Origin: Lepisosteus oculatus
Lineage: Eukaryota; Chordata; Actinopteri; Semionotiformes; Lepisosteidae
Assembly (NCBI RefSeq): GCF_040954835.1
Contig: NC_090714.1
Coordinates: 5,506,501 to 5,570,500, forward strand
Direction: 5' to 3'
Length of the DNA stretch: 64,000 nt
Under the pieces are notes generated by a model. The model made no database searches. It was not told where the DNA came from and saw nothing but the letters and a program-made list of their open reading frames with translations. This document shows, in pieces, positions 27,560 to 38,970 of this stretch. A program made the position numbers and the translations under genes. The first letter of the stretch is position 1, and the number at the start of each line of letters is the position of its first letter.

Positions 27560-28050
27560 AACTTGCAACAATCAGAGTTCTGGCCTCATAACTAGAAGGT
27601 TGCGAGCTCAAATCCCAGGCGAGATACTGCAGCTGCACCCTTGAAGAAGGTGCTTCACCTGCACTTGTCCGCTCAATACAAGCTGTATAAATGATTGCAA
27701 AGGCATTGTGCGTTAGATAACAGTTTGAAATGAGGGGGAAACTGCTCTCCTCGGCCACCCCCAGCGGAAGACAATATTATCTTGCCCCGTTTGTGAGTTG
27801 TCGACTGATCGTTCAATACTGAGTCCTAAGTAGACACTTCAATCTGCACTTCATGTTTTCAGGTCAGACATTTTGTCAGGTCTATGCCGGCTTTCAGTAC
27901 CTCCTACTGTGTTCTAAACTCTTATTTTTAATTGTGCTAATGTTCCTTGTAAACCCTCCTTTCCCACCCTTTTACTGTTAAGCGCTTTGAGAAGCTACTT
28001 TTAAAGGCGCTATATAAAATCAAGTTGATTCGTCCCTTATTATAGTAGTC
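27560..28050 (+). mobile_element. tRNA-headed SINE with L2-like tail
   Basis: A degraded tRNA-like head near 27575-27620 (GGTTGCGAGCTCAAATCCC resembles box B) is followed by the conserved phrase AAGAAGGTGCTTCACC and CTGTATAAATG. At 27985-28025 there is a tail of the type AAGCGCTTTGAGAAGC and GGCGCTATATAAAAT. Head and tail could be one SINE of about 490 bases or two adjacent elements. It lies in the last intron of tbc1d24. Confidence 0.5.
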
Positions 28051-28102
28051 ATAGTAAATTAGGCCAGCTTAACTGAAATCTGCCATCCAGACAAGAGCTC
28101 AC

Positions 28103-28337
28103 CAATGATTATCGACTCCTGACTGCCAGCCATGAACATGGAGGTGTTTCTGGTGTTGAGGTTGAAGTGGCGTGCAGAGAGGAAGGGGGAGAGGCGGTCG
28201 GTGGGATCAGAGTTCCCTTCTTTGGCGGGGAGGGTGTTGGGGTCCTCTGGGGTCTCCGGATTTTGGGGTGGGGCGGCAGCTGCAAGCTCGGGGTGACGGA
28301 TCACGACCCACTCGTACCTCTCCATCTCTGGCTTCAG
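28103..28337 (-). CDS. tbc1d24: tbc1d24 coding exon 5 (TLDc)
   Basis: A 235-base exon from the acceptor CTCTCCGCACAG to the donor GTGAGC. It encodes LKPEMERYEWVVIRHPEL, a low-complexity Ala/Pro/Asn-rich linker that is variable in the family, then SDPTDRLSPFLSARHFNL and SMFMAGSQESIIIG. It ends in phase 1. The linker is the least conserved part of the protein. Confidence 0.94.
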
Positions 28338-29929
28338 CTGTGCGGAGAGAGGCAGAGGCAGGAAAAATGAGGAGCAGTGAGACTGAGGGGCAGATATGAA
28401 ATCCTGAGGTGAACAGATAACATGGACTTTGAAGGCAGGGAATTGGAAGGTGGGAAGTGCTGCCTGATACATTCAGTACCATTTGACAAATGTGCATCCA
28501 GCATGCAGCTGTGCGAGCAGCATGCAGCACACAGTGACCTCTGCTGGACACCCGGCATACTGCAACTGACAGACGAATGATTTTCCTAATAATACTTTGC
28601 ATTTCTACAGCACATTTGCAGAAAATTTGCCCCTCTGGTTGCGAAGGATGGAATTTTGAAAAAAGCCAACTTAGACCTTGAAAATAAAAAGTCTAGTTGC
28701 CCTCCAACACACGGTCAGATTGTAGATGAGTACTGATATCTGGGACTGCCCATAAATAAATTTAACGTGATGAATGTTGAAAGACCATAAATAAATACTT
28801 ATGGAGACTTTTTTTCTAAGGAAGCTTAGCTTCTTCAAGGTGGGCAGAACTATTTTAATACTTTTATAATGTGAATATTTTGTTAAAAAGTGTACTGTTT
28901 TGGTGTGGTAAATTCAGTCCTAAAAATGCAATAAGTTGGAGACAATAGGGAACATAAGTAACGAAATCACTGGCATAAATCCAATCAAGCTACGTGTTCT
29001 AAAGAATTATAACATATAATTATAATTAGGAATTATAACACTCCATCTGGGGGCAGTTTCCGTGCCTTAATGATGACAGAAATATTTTAGCAAATTGTTT
29101 ATCCCTCTTTAATTTCACTTTGAATAATGTAAAATAATCATGTATACGTCCTGAAACATTATTTGGCCTCTATGTTGAAGGCTGTTGTTATGTTGTATTG
29201 GAGTCTACTGTAAAAAACAAAACACAATTCCCACTAGGAGATAACGATAAAGTCGGAATTTTTAAACGGCGAAAAAACCAAACGGACTGATATCTGGCTG
29301 ACTTTCTTGCACACATCTTTTAATGCGACCATCGTTATCACATGAAATACCAGCTTATTACATGACAGCTGTCAGGGTAAGTGGGTACTGGGTAACAAAC
29401 CATGGTGCTCTGTGATTGGATAAAGGGCACACATCTGCCCTGCAAGCTCCGCCCCCTGCTGCACCAGCTGCCTGAGACAGGTGTGAGGGAGCTCAGGATG
29501 GGCTTGGAATGCTCAGGTTACAGCCTGCCTGGACAGTGATCACTGACATCGGTGCAGTGCAGGCACCCCCTTCTGTCCAGCGGATTTACCCTTCTCTCCT
29601 TACTTTGTGTAAAAAATACATTTAGCGGCAAAGTAAATGTACAAGTCATCCTGTAAACTTTGGATGTGCCGTCACATTCTGTAAATAACTTTTGTTTTAT
29701 AAAAGAGTCTCGGGAGGAGTATCGGGATGCTCAAAAAGGTTTAACTGCTTGTGTTTCTGCAAGCTCTGTTGATTCTCTAACAGATGATCAAATATCATAT
29801 TCTTAGTAGAAAATCTAAAATCTGTAAGTTTTAGTACCTCAAATCATAATACAATATGCTCACAACCTCTACTTGAATCTGCTTGCACCCACTCCAATTC
29901 CAGAAACAGGGTTTAAATCCCCCCCAGTG

Positions 29930-30118
29930 TGTTGTGTATATTGTATGATGCATTTGCCTTGTAATTTGCACTATCTGCACTTTGTGTATCCTGTCTACAA
30001 TGTCTACGTCAGTGTCCTGTCTGTATTTGCACCGTGGACCGGGAGGAACGATGGGTCCTTCCACTGTATACTTGTATATGGCTGGAGTGACAAAGAAACG
30101 TGAACTTGAACTTGAAGA
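29930..30118 (+). mobile_element. LINE/SINE 3' end fragment
   Basis: The sequence TTGCACTATCTGCACTTTG, then CGGGAGGAACGATGGGTCC, and the end CTTGAACTTGAA, match a very widespread fish repeat 3' end as I recall it. No coding part is present. It lies in a tbc1d24 intron. Confidence 0.5.
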
Positions 30119-30414
30119 ATGTGGTCCGAGCCATGAGAGGGCTACGAGAGTGACCTCTTGTGGTCAACCAGAATCACTACATCACTGGAAAATTGCCATT
30201 ATTTTTCACATTTAGCAATCAGGAGTACTACCCTGTCAGCATTCCTGCCTCGCAGTGCTGGGGCCCGAGGATATACCCTATATACAGGGCGAAAAGAGCA
30301 GACGCTCTGCAGACGTGTTTCCTCCGAACATTGTGCGCCCTGAGACGCGGCCCTCACTGCGGGGCGGGGCGGGACACAGACAGGAGGACGGGGCCGGGGA
30401 AAGGCGGGACCCAC

Positions 30415-30510
30415 CCTGAAGACGAAGCACTCCCCGGTGCCGAAGAAGCTCAGCTTGCCCCCTCCGCGCCTGCGCTCCTCCCAGTCGGTGGACAGGTAGG
30501 CGCCACACAC
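30415..30510 (-). CDS. tbc1d24: tbc1d24 coding exon 4 (TLDc)
   Basis: A 96-base phase-0 exon between the acceptor CTGCCCAG and the donor GTGGGT. It encodes [20 protein letters not shown] and then [12 protein letters not shown], a core TLDc strand region that is almost identical to the human one. The arginine-rich turn ERRRGGG replaces ERNKFGG of human as recalled. Confidence 0.94.
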
Positions 30511-31127
30511 CTGGGCAGGGGGAGGACAAGGCCCCGCTGTTAGAGCACTGTGCCACCCCTCCCTCGGGTCTCCCCGATCCCCAGCTCACCCACAGGGTGG
30601 GTGCCCGCTCGTGCCGGTGTGTCTGAGGCTCTGGGACCCAAGACAGTCTCCTTTCAGCCGAGTCAGTTGGATGTTAAAGCTCGTAAAAATGCAGGAGACA
30701 ATGACTCACACTAATCATTCTGTTGACTCTTCCTGTAATGACACTGCGTAGCTGCAATAGGCATGAACAGGTCTATTCTGACATCACGTTACAATGACAG
30801 CTACACAGGCCACTGTCTGATTGCTGGCAGGCTTATGTCGGTGACTTTCAGCTACTGATAAGGTAACTCTCTCCCCGCTGTCTGTGATAAAATGTCAAGA
30901 GCAGAACTAGGCCGCATGTGAAGGAGATTCACTCCCAGCATGTGTGCGGAGAAGAGAGTTTGGGCTCACTTCCTCAACTGCTTTCTGCTCAACGGCAGAA
31001 AAGGTGGGAGGGGATCGGACATGAAGGCGTACAGCTCTGCGCCATCGGCGGGTATGGCTGCTGGGTCGGTTTTGAAAGCGATCCAGTTCTCATTTCTGCT
31101 CGCCAGTGCCTCGTGGGGTATCATATC

Positions 31128-31668
31128 TTAACTCACACCGGGCAGCCCACCGGAGCTCAGCGGGTGTGAGCCCGGTCAGTACCTGGATGGGAGACCTCCT
31201 GGGAAAAACTAAGGTTGCTGCTGGAAGAGGTGTTAGTGGGGCCAGCAGGCTCACCCTGTGGTCTCTGAGGGTCCTAATGCCACAGTATAGTGACAGGGAC
31301 ACTACACTGTAAAAAGGCACCGTCCTTCAGATGGGACATAAAACCGAGGTCCTGACTCTCTGTGGTCATTAAAAATCCCAGGGTGTTCCTCGAAAAGAGT
31401 AGGGGTGTAACCCCAGTGTCCTGGCCAAATTTCCCATTGGTCATCATGGCCTCCTAATAATCCCCATCTCTGAACTGGCTTCATCACTCTGTTCTCCTCC
31501 CCACTGAGAGCTGGTGTGAGGGGAGTGTACTGGTGCACTATGGCCACCGTCGCATCATCCAGGTGGGGGCTGCACACTGGTGGTGGTGGAGGGGATCCCC
31601 CTTACCTGTAAAGAGCTTTGAGTGGAGTGTCCAGAAAAGCGCTATATAAGTGTAAGCAATTATTATGA
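31128..31668 (+). mobile_element. 5S rRNA-derived SINE, long copy
   Basis: The first 90 bases resemble 5S rRNA: they contain CCCGGTCAGTACCTGGATGG then GAGACCTCCTGGG, the 5S intermediate element and box C. The body carries the phrase AGGGGTGTAACCCCAGTGTC and ends in AAAGCGCTATATAAGTGTAA followed by an AT-rich tail. This is a SINE3-type architecture. Two shorter reversed copies lie at 44.8 and 51.9 kb. It sits between tbc1d24 coding exons 3 and 4. Confidence 0.75.
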
Positions 31669-31803
31669 ATATCATTAACACAGCCCACAGAGCAAGAGAG
31701 AGAGATAAGTAAACACCACCAGTGCAAAGTAACTGCGCGTGCGGACTGCAATGACCGGGGCAGAGCCCGAGGAAGTCGTGGGCAGGTCCGAGCGCTGGCT
31801 CAC

Positions 31804-31867
31804 CTCTCTGTCGGTGGTTCGGATGAGCAGGAGAGTCGGCTCGTGGCCCTCGCAGTGAGAGTAGAAC
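31804..31867 (-). CDS. tbc1d24: tbc1d24 coding exon 3 (TLDc)
   Basis: A 64-base exon between the acceptor GCTCCTCAG and the donor GTGAGC. It completes an Arg codon and encodes [21 protein letters not shown], matching the human [21 protein letters not shown] segment as recalled. It ends in phase 0. A 5S-headed SINE lies about 140 bases downstream in the next intron. Confidence 0.93.
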
Positions 31868-31984
31868 CTGAGGAGCAAGCGCAGTGGGGGGGAGGTGAGG
31901 ACTCACCGAGTGGAGAGGATGCAGGACAGGAGACCGCCAGCCTGAACTCAGCTCACACATCATAATAATAAGGCACAAAACAAG

Positions 31985-32130
31985 CTGGCATTTGTCACAT
32001 CTAGAGTTCGAAGTTCCAAGCCTGGTCCTGGAGAGCTCCAGGGCAGGCGGATCGGTCACCAGTTTTTAACGATCGCCAGCACCTGTAACCTACTGTTGAA
32101 TCAATGAGAGTTCTGAGATTTTAGTCCTAA
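31985..32130 (+). mobile_element. Fragment of MITE-like repeat
   Basis: AAGCCTGGTCCTGGAGAGCT resembles the terminus of a common fish non-autonomous DNA element and of the element at 16262. Only one end is clear. It lies in the intron between tbc1d24 coding exons 2 and 3. Confidence 0.35.
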
Positions 32131-32585
32131 CGTATCACTAAATTACTTATTTTAACCCAAGTGAAACTGTGTTTAATTCGCAACTATTGCATATCTTTAA
32201 AAAAAAAACGACAGACTGGACAAGGCGATTCCTGCAGTAGGATTTTGCTAACCAGGAGCAGGTTTAAGAATCCCAGCAGGGCAGTGCAGATACAATACAA
32301 AAAATAGGGGGACGCAGAGACAGGCTGATGAAGCTATCCAAGGCAGTGATGTACAGAGCTTTGGAAGCGTCTGCACATGCAGTTTATTGCAGCTGTAACT
32401 CTGTTATGTTGTAATTCTGGTGTTGTAATTCATCAGAAATGCTCCTCATCATTTAAACCGCATCCCGGGAAATCAAGCCGCCATTAAAGCCTCCATTATA
32501 AAAAACGACAGCCTTAGGAAGGAAAGGTTTACAGATTTCAGGGAAACATAAAAAAAAATGCTTAAAATATGCCCTGTGCTCGCAC

Positions 32586-32744
32586 CTGTTGAGGCTGCAG
32601 CCGTGCTCCGCGGTGGTGAACAGCAGGTGGGGCTGGCAGAGGGCGAAGCGCTCGGGGACCCAGGCCCAGATGTCTCGCATCTCCTTGGCGCTCACGACCT
32701 CCGAGCTGAAGGTCTCTGGGTTCACCGCCAGGTGGACATTCTGC
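32586..32744 (-). CDS. tbc1d24: tbc1d24 coding exon 2 (start of TLDc)
   Basis: The acceptor CTTCTCCAG precedes G-CAG-AAT, which completes an Arg codon with the AG left by the previous exon. It encodes [12 protein letters not shown], then the TLDc hallmarks [19 protein letters not shown] and [13 protein letters not shown]. It ends in phase 2 before the donor GTGCGA. Human carries an optional six-residue neuronal microexon just before this exon; I do not see one here. The junction reads KQK-R-QNVHL, equal to the microexon-free isoform. Confidence 0.95.
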
Positions 32745-34117
32745 CTGGAGAAGACAGGGAAGCTCCTTAGACCCCCCCAGCTCAGATGTGGCTTTCACCC
32801 CCATGGATGTTATGAGTCCTAATTTGAATCAAATAAAATGGTCCTGATGTGCAACATCCTTACCCACCCACGATCTAATGCATGTAATTTTACTTTTTAA
32901 CCGTTTTTGTTTACTTTTGTCATAGAAATGTTGTGGTACAATGTTTTTTCCCAGTTTTATTAGGGATGCCTTGTATGTTCAACTGTTTGCTGCTTAAATT
33001 GAATGCAAAAGGTGACTACGAGGACGGAATGCCGATTTTGCAGACGTTACTAATGGGAATCTACACGGACAGTCCCTTTTTAAGGTGTTAAAGTGTCGGA
33101 AGAACCCCTCTCCCAAGAGAATGAAAGTAGCCCACACCTACCTCCTGCGCGGCCCAAGCAGTTGGGACAGGGGTGCAGATCCCACGTGAAGAGAGAGCAG
33201 AAAAATGACAGAGGGAGGGAGACAGAAAGAGACCAGAAACTTTATCAGGGTGCCGAAAGCGAAGACAAATGCAAATGTTAGAGTGACGGCATAGAATATG
33301 CCCGTGCAGAAAGTGTTGGTGCAGCTGAACGAAACAAGTGTAAAAAAAACAAAAAAGGATTTCCACACTAAACTGCACTTCGGAGCCACAGGCATAAAGA
33401 GCAACGCTGTTTTCTGCACACGTCTATCGCCGACGAGAAAAGAACGCTGCCAAGAGTCGAAAGAAACGCCTTCAGGATTTCACTGACAATCCTAGATTCC
33501 GAAGCACTTTCTTCCTGCAAGCTGGCAGATTACTGGACTCTCCCTCTACCACTGACTCACACTGCTGGTCTTTTGTTTACACACGGCTTGTACCGACTCA
33601 AGTTGTATGTTAAGTTTGCTGTTGTGGCTGCTGCTGTTCTGTGTTTAGGTTGGGCCGTTTCCTCAATGTCTTTGTGTCGGAGCACAAAGACAAACGCAAA
33701 AGATGCATGTTGCGTTTAGGTAACCAAGCTTGGACATGTTTGTACTACAAGCTTTTGTAAAAACAAAACTCAAGGGGGCACAAAATAAAAAACACCCTTG
33801 GGCTCATGCGCTTTTACTTGTACAACGGGGATTTCTCAGTTTCGTCATCTGTTTTTTTTTCTTTTTCGTGTGCGCGTTTTTCATTTTTTTTAATTTTTCG
33901 ATTTTTTTCTTTAGTTAGCCATGACCAGCTGGAATTGCTGGTTAGAATACTGCATGTTGTTCAAGCTGAAATTCAAGCCATCCATGAGAGACTAAGACAT
34001 TCACATCCATGACAGAATAAGCTGAACTGGAACCTCCGTGGTTTCCGAGTTAGGAGAAAAATGGGCGCGGCAGGAAACGGTCTCTGGAGACACGGCGTCC
34101 TCCGGGCCCCGAGATAC

Positions 34118-35085
34118 CTTTTCTGCTTGACGGTGATGCCCTTCTGCTGCAGAGACTTCTCGTTGGCCAGCTGCAGCAGCCGGATCTCCTTGCGGCTGAA
34201 GAGGCGGATGGCGAAGGCCTTCTCCAGGAGCTTGTCTGGGGAGACGCAGGAGCCGATGCCCCGGGCGAAGGCCCGGATCTCACCCCGCAAGTCGGCCACT
34301 TCCTGTGGCGGGCCCGACCTCATCCTGCGGAAGAACTTGAGCAGGGCCAGCGCCACGCGGAACAGGACCTTGTAGCCCTCCACCAGGAAGACGTCCAGGA
34401 CCCTGGCGGCGTGCGCCAGGGGAAGATCCCCGAACACCCAGCGCAGCCAGTCCGAGTAGACCTCCATCACGTCCTGGGCGGCGGCCGACACGATCAGCCT
34501 GTGGGCGCTGGGGCAGTACTTGTTGGCCAGGTCGCCGAAGGTCATGCAGGACGACTCGTAGGCCAGGAAGGTCTGGTCCAGCAGGCGCCGGCCCGGCTCG
34601 TTGCAGGCCAGGATCCGGCAGATCTTCTCGAAGCAGTCGGCCTCGTCCCGGCTGAAGTGGAGCAGGAGGGCCACCGCGGCGGGCAGCGCGGGGCAGTAGG
34701 AGATATCCGGGAACTGGCTCGCGACACAGGCGATGATCTTGTGGGCGGCCGCCACGCCCTCGGCGTTCAGGCAGAGCTTGGGCACTGGGCTGCCGTCCAC
34801 AAACTCGGGCAGAGGCAGGGTGGCGGGGGCCCTCTTGCCCACCACCTTTCCGACGATGTCGCGGTACACTTCGGCGTCGGGGGTGACGGTGCGGCAGGGG
34901 ATGGCCTTGATCAGCTGCTGGTAGACCTGCGCCCGCAGCCTGTGGCTCTTGGACCAGAGGCCCTGCCTGGCCGCCTGCTTCAGATCCCCGAGGTCCTTGC
35001 AGTCCAGTTTGCTGGGGCCGCCGCTCTGTGCCAGCTCTCCCATCTTGTCCCAGTCCACAAAGTGCTCATATTCCACGTCAGCCAT
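34118..35085 (-). CDS. tbc1d24: tbc1d24 coding exon 1 (TBC domain)
   Basis: This exon encodes residues 1-322 and the first two bases of the next codon. It starts at [16 protein letters not shown], with G at -3 and +4 of the start codon. It holds the whole TBC domain. The family signatures [39 protein letters not shown] and [14 protein letters not shown] are all present. The basic residues that bind phosphoinositides in the fly and human proteins are kept (K36 and R40, and the K and R of EGYKVLFR near 239 and 243). The exon ends in [11 protein letters not shown], and the donor is GTATCT at 34117. It is strikingly GC-rich compared with its surroundings, which opens a long meaningless antisense frame. 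Human TBC1D24 has the same large first coding exon. Confidence 0.96.
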
Positions 35086-35182
35086 CTCAGCCTCGGCGAG
35101 AAGGACTCAGGCGGGGGGCGGCCAGGGATGATCTCCGGGTGTCTGATTAAGGCGTGCTTAAGAGACGAGCATGGTGTTCACT
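35086..35182 (-). other. tbc1d24: tbc1d24 5'UTR part of the first coding exon
   Basis: A strong acceptor with a pyrimidine tract (TTCTTTATTCTCCCTCTATG then TCTCAG) ends at 35183, so the exon probably begins at 35182 with 97 bases of 5'UTR. It contains a five-codon upstream frame at 35158-35172. The rest of the 5'UTR would come from an exon near 38.7-38.9 kb. Confidence 0.6.
35158..35172 (-). promoter_or_regulatory. Minimal uORF in the tbc1d24 leader
   Basis: ATG-CTC-GTC-TCT-TAA lies on the minus strand, 73 bases upstream of the main start. Its ATG has A at -3, a good initiation context. If the exon starts at 35182 as proposed, this frame is in the mature leader and could reduce translation of the main frame. 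Confidence 0.45.
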
Positions 35183-35199
35183 CTGAGACATAGAGGGAG

Positions 35200-38100
35200 A
35201 ATAAAGAAGCACAAATCACATCAATGAACAAAGCCCCGGAAGGCTGTTACCTCTGACAAAACCTTGAGCGCAAAATACCAGTGCCGTCTATCACAGCACA
35301 GCTACAGTAACTGTGTTCGAGTAGGGATCACTTCCTACAGGGCTGATACAATAGCAAAGCCCGTCACACATTAAATCTAGTGCCCCTCTGCTTCGCGCTG
35401 TCGTTTCCTGTTTTTCTGCCCGAGCCAAGTCCCGTCACGAAAGCCAGTGGTTTTGGCAGAAAGAGCCTGCACAATAAAGAGACATTGCAACACGAGACAA
35501 AACATGAAAAGAAATGATATGTAGGACATGCATATAGTCAAAGTCAAGCTTTCAGGCCCGTTTATGCATTTTTCTACATTCTTTTATGTACGTGAGGGTC
35601 AGGAGGAAGATTTAACCCAGGAAATTGTTATAAAAAACATTATCTGTGCTGTACTGGCTTTAAAATGTTTTCTCACTCATAATGAAGTCAGAACACAATG
35701 CCGTGTTCACATCACATGATCCTATCAATTTATAAACTACTCCCTTTGTCTGTTTAGGAGCACTCTACAGTCAATACGGGGCTTTGCCGTCCATAAACAC
35801 ACCTTGAGCAGGCCAGACAGATTAACCATTACCCTCGAGAAAGAATGAGGTTTAAAGTTCATTTGAAATGTGCAACCAGGCACACTAACACCACTATTGA
35901 TATTCTAACTATTCTGAAAGCACATGCCTCTGAATCAAAGATCATGCAGTACATATTAGCCCACGTCTCCACAAGCCCTTCACTGTCTGTGATAGGCTAC
36001 ACGGGTATCTGTGATAGCAGCTATTTTCACAACTTCACTTTCAAAATGCGATCTGTACACGAATGGGGGGCATTTCAGGAATGCCGACATTGATAGAAGT
36101 AATAGTTCTTCACATTCAAAACTTCCAGGCAGAAAAAAAACCTCCTGAACTGTTGGCCTTCAACCAGCATGACAGGGGAGTTAAAACTGCTTTTCCCCAC
36201 TTCCAGCTCTTCCCAAACCCATCTTCCAAATTGTTCATTTCTTCCAAAACCAGCTTGGCTTCATCATCTAGGACACGGTGCCATCTCTACTGTCACTGCC
36301 TGCTCTGTATCGACCGCCTCCAGATTTTGCAGCTTCAAATCCAGAAATACTCTCCTTGAGGCCTAGAGCTCGGTTTTCCAGTCCTGTCAGCCTCAGTCTA
36401 GTCACCCTAGAGCCTCTGTCTACACCAGGTTCTCCACCAGCAGCTCATCGGTGGCCACCAGCCTGGAGCAGAACAGCATTACTGAATTATCCTAATCAGA
36501 TTAATATGATTTCATGTAATTCAATCTTCTGATAACCCACTGCACATCAAACAACAGGGCGGCCAAGCACGCGCTGCGGTCAAACTTTTCTTATAACTGG
36601 GAAAATGAAACCCTGAGGAACCTCGATGTGCTTGAACCAACAGGGACTGTGAACAGAAAAGAACTGTAACTCTACAGCACACAAGACACAAGACACAAGG
36701 GGCAGATGGAGGGCAATCGCCTGATGACGCCTTTATGTTCTGGAGTGGAGGCACTGCTGTTGAAATAACCAAATGAAACATTTAGCCCTTATCAGCTGAT
36801 CAGACATCAAAAATCAATTCACCATGGCCTACACCAGGATAGAATAGCATATTCAATGCAGTGAAAAACATATAGCCTAGCCTTTTGTGATTATACCAAA
36901 AAAGTCTGTATGTATTTTGGTGTTGCCTTAATGTCTTTGTATTAGAGCATACATGCAAATAAGCATTTCATTGCACTTTCATTGCATATGACAATAAACT
37001 GAACTGAAGTAGGCTACATATTAAAATGAGTAATCCCAGATATAACCTGGTTTCCTTCCCCATTACAGTTTCACTACATTCATTGTGTACATAACTGAGT
37101 TCAGGTATCAGGTTCTGTAGATTCAGGCAAATTCAGCAGGCACTGTGGTGTTTGTGTTGGCTCCGTTTTGGGCTTCGTCCTGTGCATGATGCGTTTAAGT
37201 AACTTCTGTTACAGCAGCAACATTTTTAGATGCCTGTAGCTATCCACTACGATGGGTCAAGTCTATCTGTTCTGCAGCCAAGCACAAAATAGCCTGATAC
37301 TGCACAGCCGGACAAACACTATAGCTGGTTCGCCAATCTCACAGCTCAGCCCCGATACTTTAATTGAGTAATCAGATCGTGCACCAGGACTTAACTCTAC
37401 TGCACTAAAGCAGAGGTCCTGGTATCCACCTCCCTGAGGAAAGCCTGCAGCAGCAGTTAGCAAAGTAAAGTAGGATTACAATGCAAGAGTACTTGAGCTT
37501 ACTAATAGTCAACAGGCACTTTATCAGTGTGGGACTCAGCACCTGTGTACTGCATGCAACACAATCCACAACCTCACCTGCAGCACTCCAACCGCAGACT
37601 GGAGCAACCCTAATTACCAGGATTAATGAGACAGAACATTGCCAGCCATTAACTGGAGATAGAGACAAGCAGGTGTGTTGGGTGTATGCTTGTAAGGGGA
37701 TAGGGGTTTTTAAGTAGAATCAGTTCCTCAGTTAAAAGCAGTGGCAGAGGTTCGGTGAAGCTGAGGTTCCTGCAGGCTAGGATGGCCACACTCAGCACCA
37801 GCTGAGGTGAAAGGAGCTTTTCTCAAGGTGTGGACAGGCTGAGAGGCATCTATGCCGTTATTGTGTTGTCATCCAAACGAGCAGAAGCCTAAAAGCCATT
37901 GAAACGACAGCGCCCAAAATCCCGATCCAGGCTGTTAAGGGTGACGAACTTTCCTAAAGCTTCATCCATGACCGACAAGAAACTGAAGTCAACCCAACGG
38001 CCGCAGACAAAGTTATGCTCCTCCGGCCGAGGGTCGAGAGAGGGAACACGGGCGCTACTGTGATCAGGGACGCACGATAATCTAGTTACAGAAGCCTACA

Positions 38101-38700
38101 GTGACTACAGTTATACAGGCTGCAGTCCCGTCTGCGATGAAGACAGTATAGAGCCGCGGTTTTCATGCTGGGCTTTTCTACCTACATAAAAAGATAACGA
38201 CAGAGCGCATTAAAGTGCGCACAGGTCATCGCCTGCACAAGAATCAGTTCTCGCCAAGGGAATTCAAGCAGAAACATGTTCAGATAAACCCAGGGAAATG
38301 TATATCTGTTCTTTTTTTTTTGGGGCTATCTGTAGTGGTCTTTAAACGATCCACTCGCGACATTCCAACCACAAGTCTACAGCAGCAAAGCGTCCAAAAT
38401 AAAGCAAAACTCTAATGGATATAAGTTAAGGCTCACGGTGAATCTAAATGACCATGCAAGGCAGTGGGTGTAAAAATATACAATTTTTACAGAATGTGCA
38501 AATAAACAGGACACGAAAATGTCTTTTGTACCTGCAGACAGTGACCACAGAATATTGTGTATTTCCTTCAGGAACTCCAGACGCGCACAACTGCATTATA
38601 AAACCAGCTGAGACAACTCAGACAGAGACAAAGACAGAGCAGTGTTTTTCAAGCGTCAGGTTGATTATTTTCTTTCTGTATGCATGTAAAACAGCGCTAA
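35200..38700 (-). other. Probable first intron of tbc1d24
   Basis: Between the acceptor at 35183 and the candidate donor at 38711 I see no coding exon. One LINE/SINE tail fragment lies at 36885-37015. Open frames are short and unremarkable. Confidence 0.4.
36885..37015 (+). mobile_element. LINE/SINE 3' tail fragment
   Basis: The phrases AATGTCTTTGTATTAGAGCA, AATAAGCATTTCATTGCACT and GACAATAAACTGAACTGAA form the common fish retroelement tail of the type AATAAGCATTTCACTGCAC...AATAAA. Confidence 0.5.
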
Positions 38701-38711
38701 AATATCCCTAC

Positions 38712-38970
38712 CTGGGTCCCTGGTCTCCACCGCCGCTTCCAGCTCGCCAACAACCTCCCTGCCTGTCAACGCAGAACCACACATGCGCAGTACTACGCCC
38801 CTGTCCGGACTCCTGCCCCGCCCCTTTCACATGGCCTGTGCTGGGCATGCGCAGACTGCGCTGTCTGGTATGGGAGACTGCGCGGTTTGTGCTCTTAGTG
38901 CGGTTAGTCACGGCGCTGAGCTCAGAGCTGTGGGAACACATCGTCTTGTGAATATTCATGCTTCTTTCCA
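38712..38970 (-). promoter_or_regulatory. Probable tbc1d24 promoter and untranslated first exon
   Basis: This CpG-enriched patch contains two NRF1-type motifs (CATGCGCAG at 38782-38790 and GCATGCGCAG at 38845-38854) and a GC box (CCCCGCCCC at 38816-38824). On the minus strand ACCCAG then GTAGGG gives a plausible splice donor after 38712. It would join the acceptor at 35183. The start site is unknown. The promoter could also act toward the plus strand. Confidence 0.5.

Larger units (their letters stand above)
26092..35085 (-). other. tbc1d24: tbc1d24 gene, coding span (six coding exons)
   Basis: The six coding exons (34118-35085, 32586-32744, 31804-31867, 30415-30510, 28103-28337, 26092-26246) all have GT-AG boundaries and compatible phases. 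They join into 1677 nt, or 558 residues plus stop; human TBC1D24 is 559 or 553 residues by isoform. The product has an N-terminal TBC domain (about residues 45-265) and a C-terminal TLDc domain (about 340-555), a combination specific to TBC1D24. In mammals it acts at presynaptic membranes in vesicle recycling, binds ARF6 and phosphoinositides, and is linked to epilepsy and deafness. Nothing indicates a pseudogene. The upstream promoter lies near 38.8 kb, and the MGAT5B-like gene lies divergently beyond it. Confidence 0.95.

Noticed and set aside
31128-31220. Functional 5S rRNA gene
   Set aside because: Only the promoter-like part is similar to 5S rRNA, with many differences, and it is followed directly by a SINE body.
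34411-35193. 260-codon open frame on the plus strand opposite tbc1d24
   Set aside because: It is the antisense of the GC-rich first coding exon of tbc1d24, where stops are rare on the other strand. The minus-strand product is a clear TBC domain.
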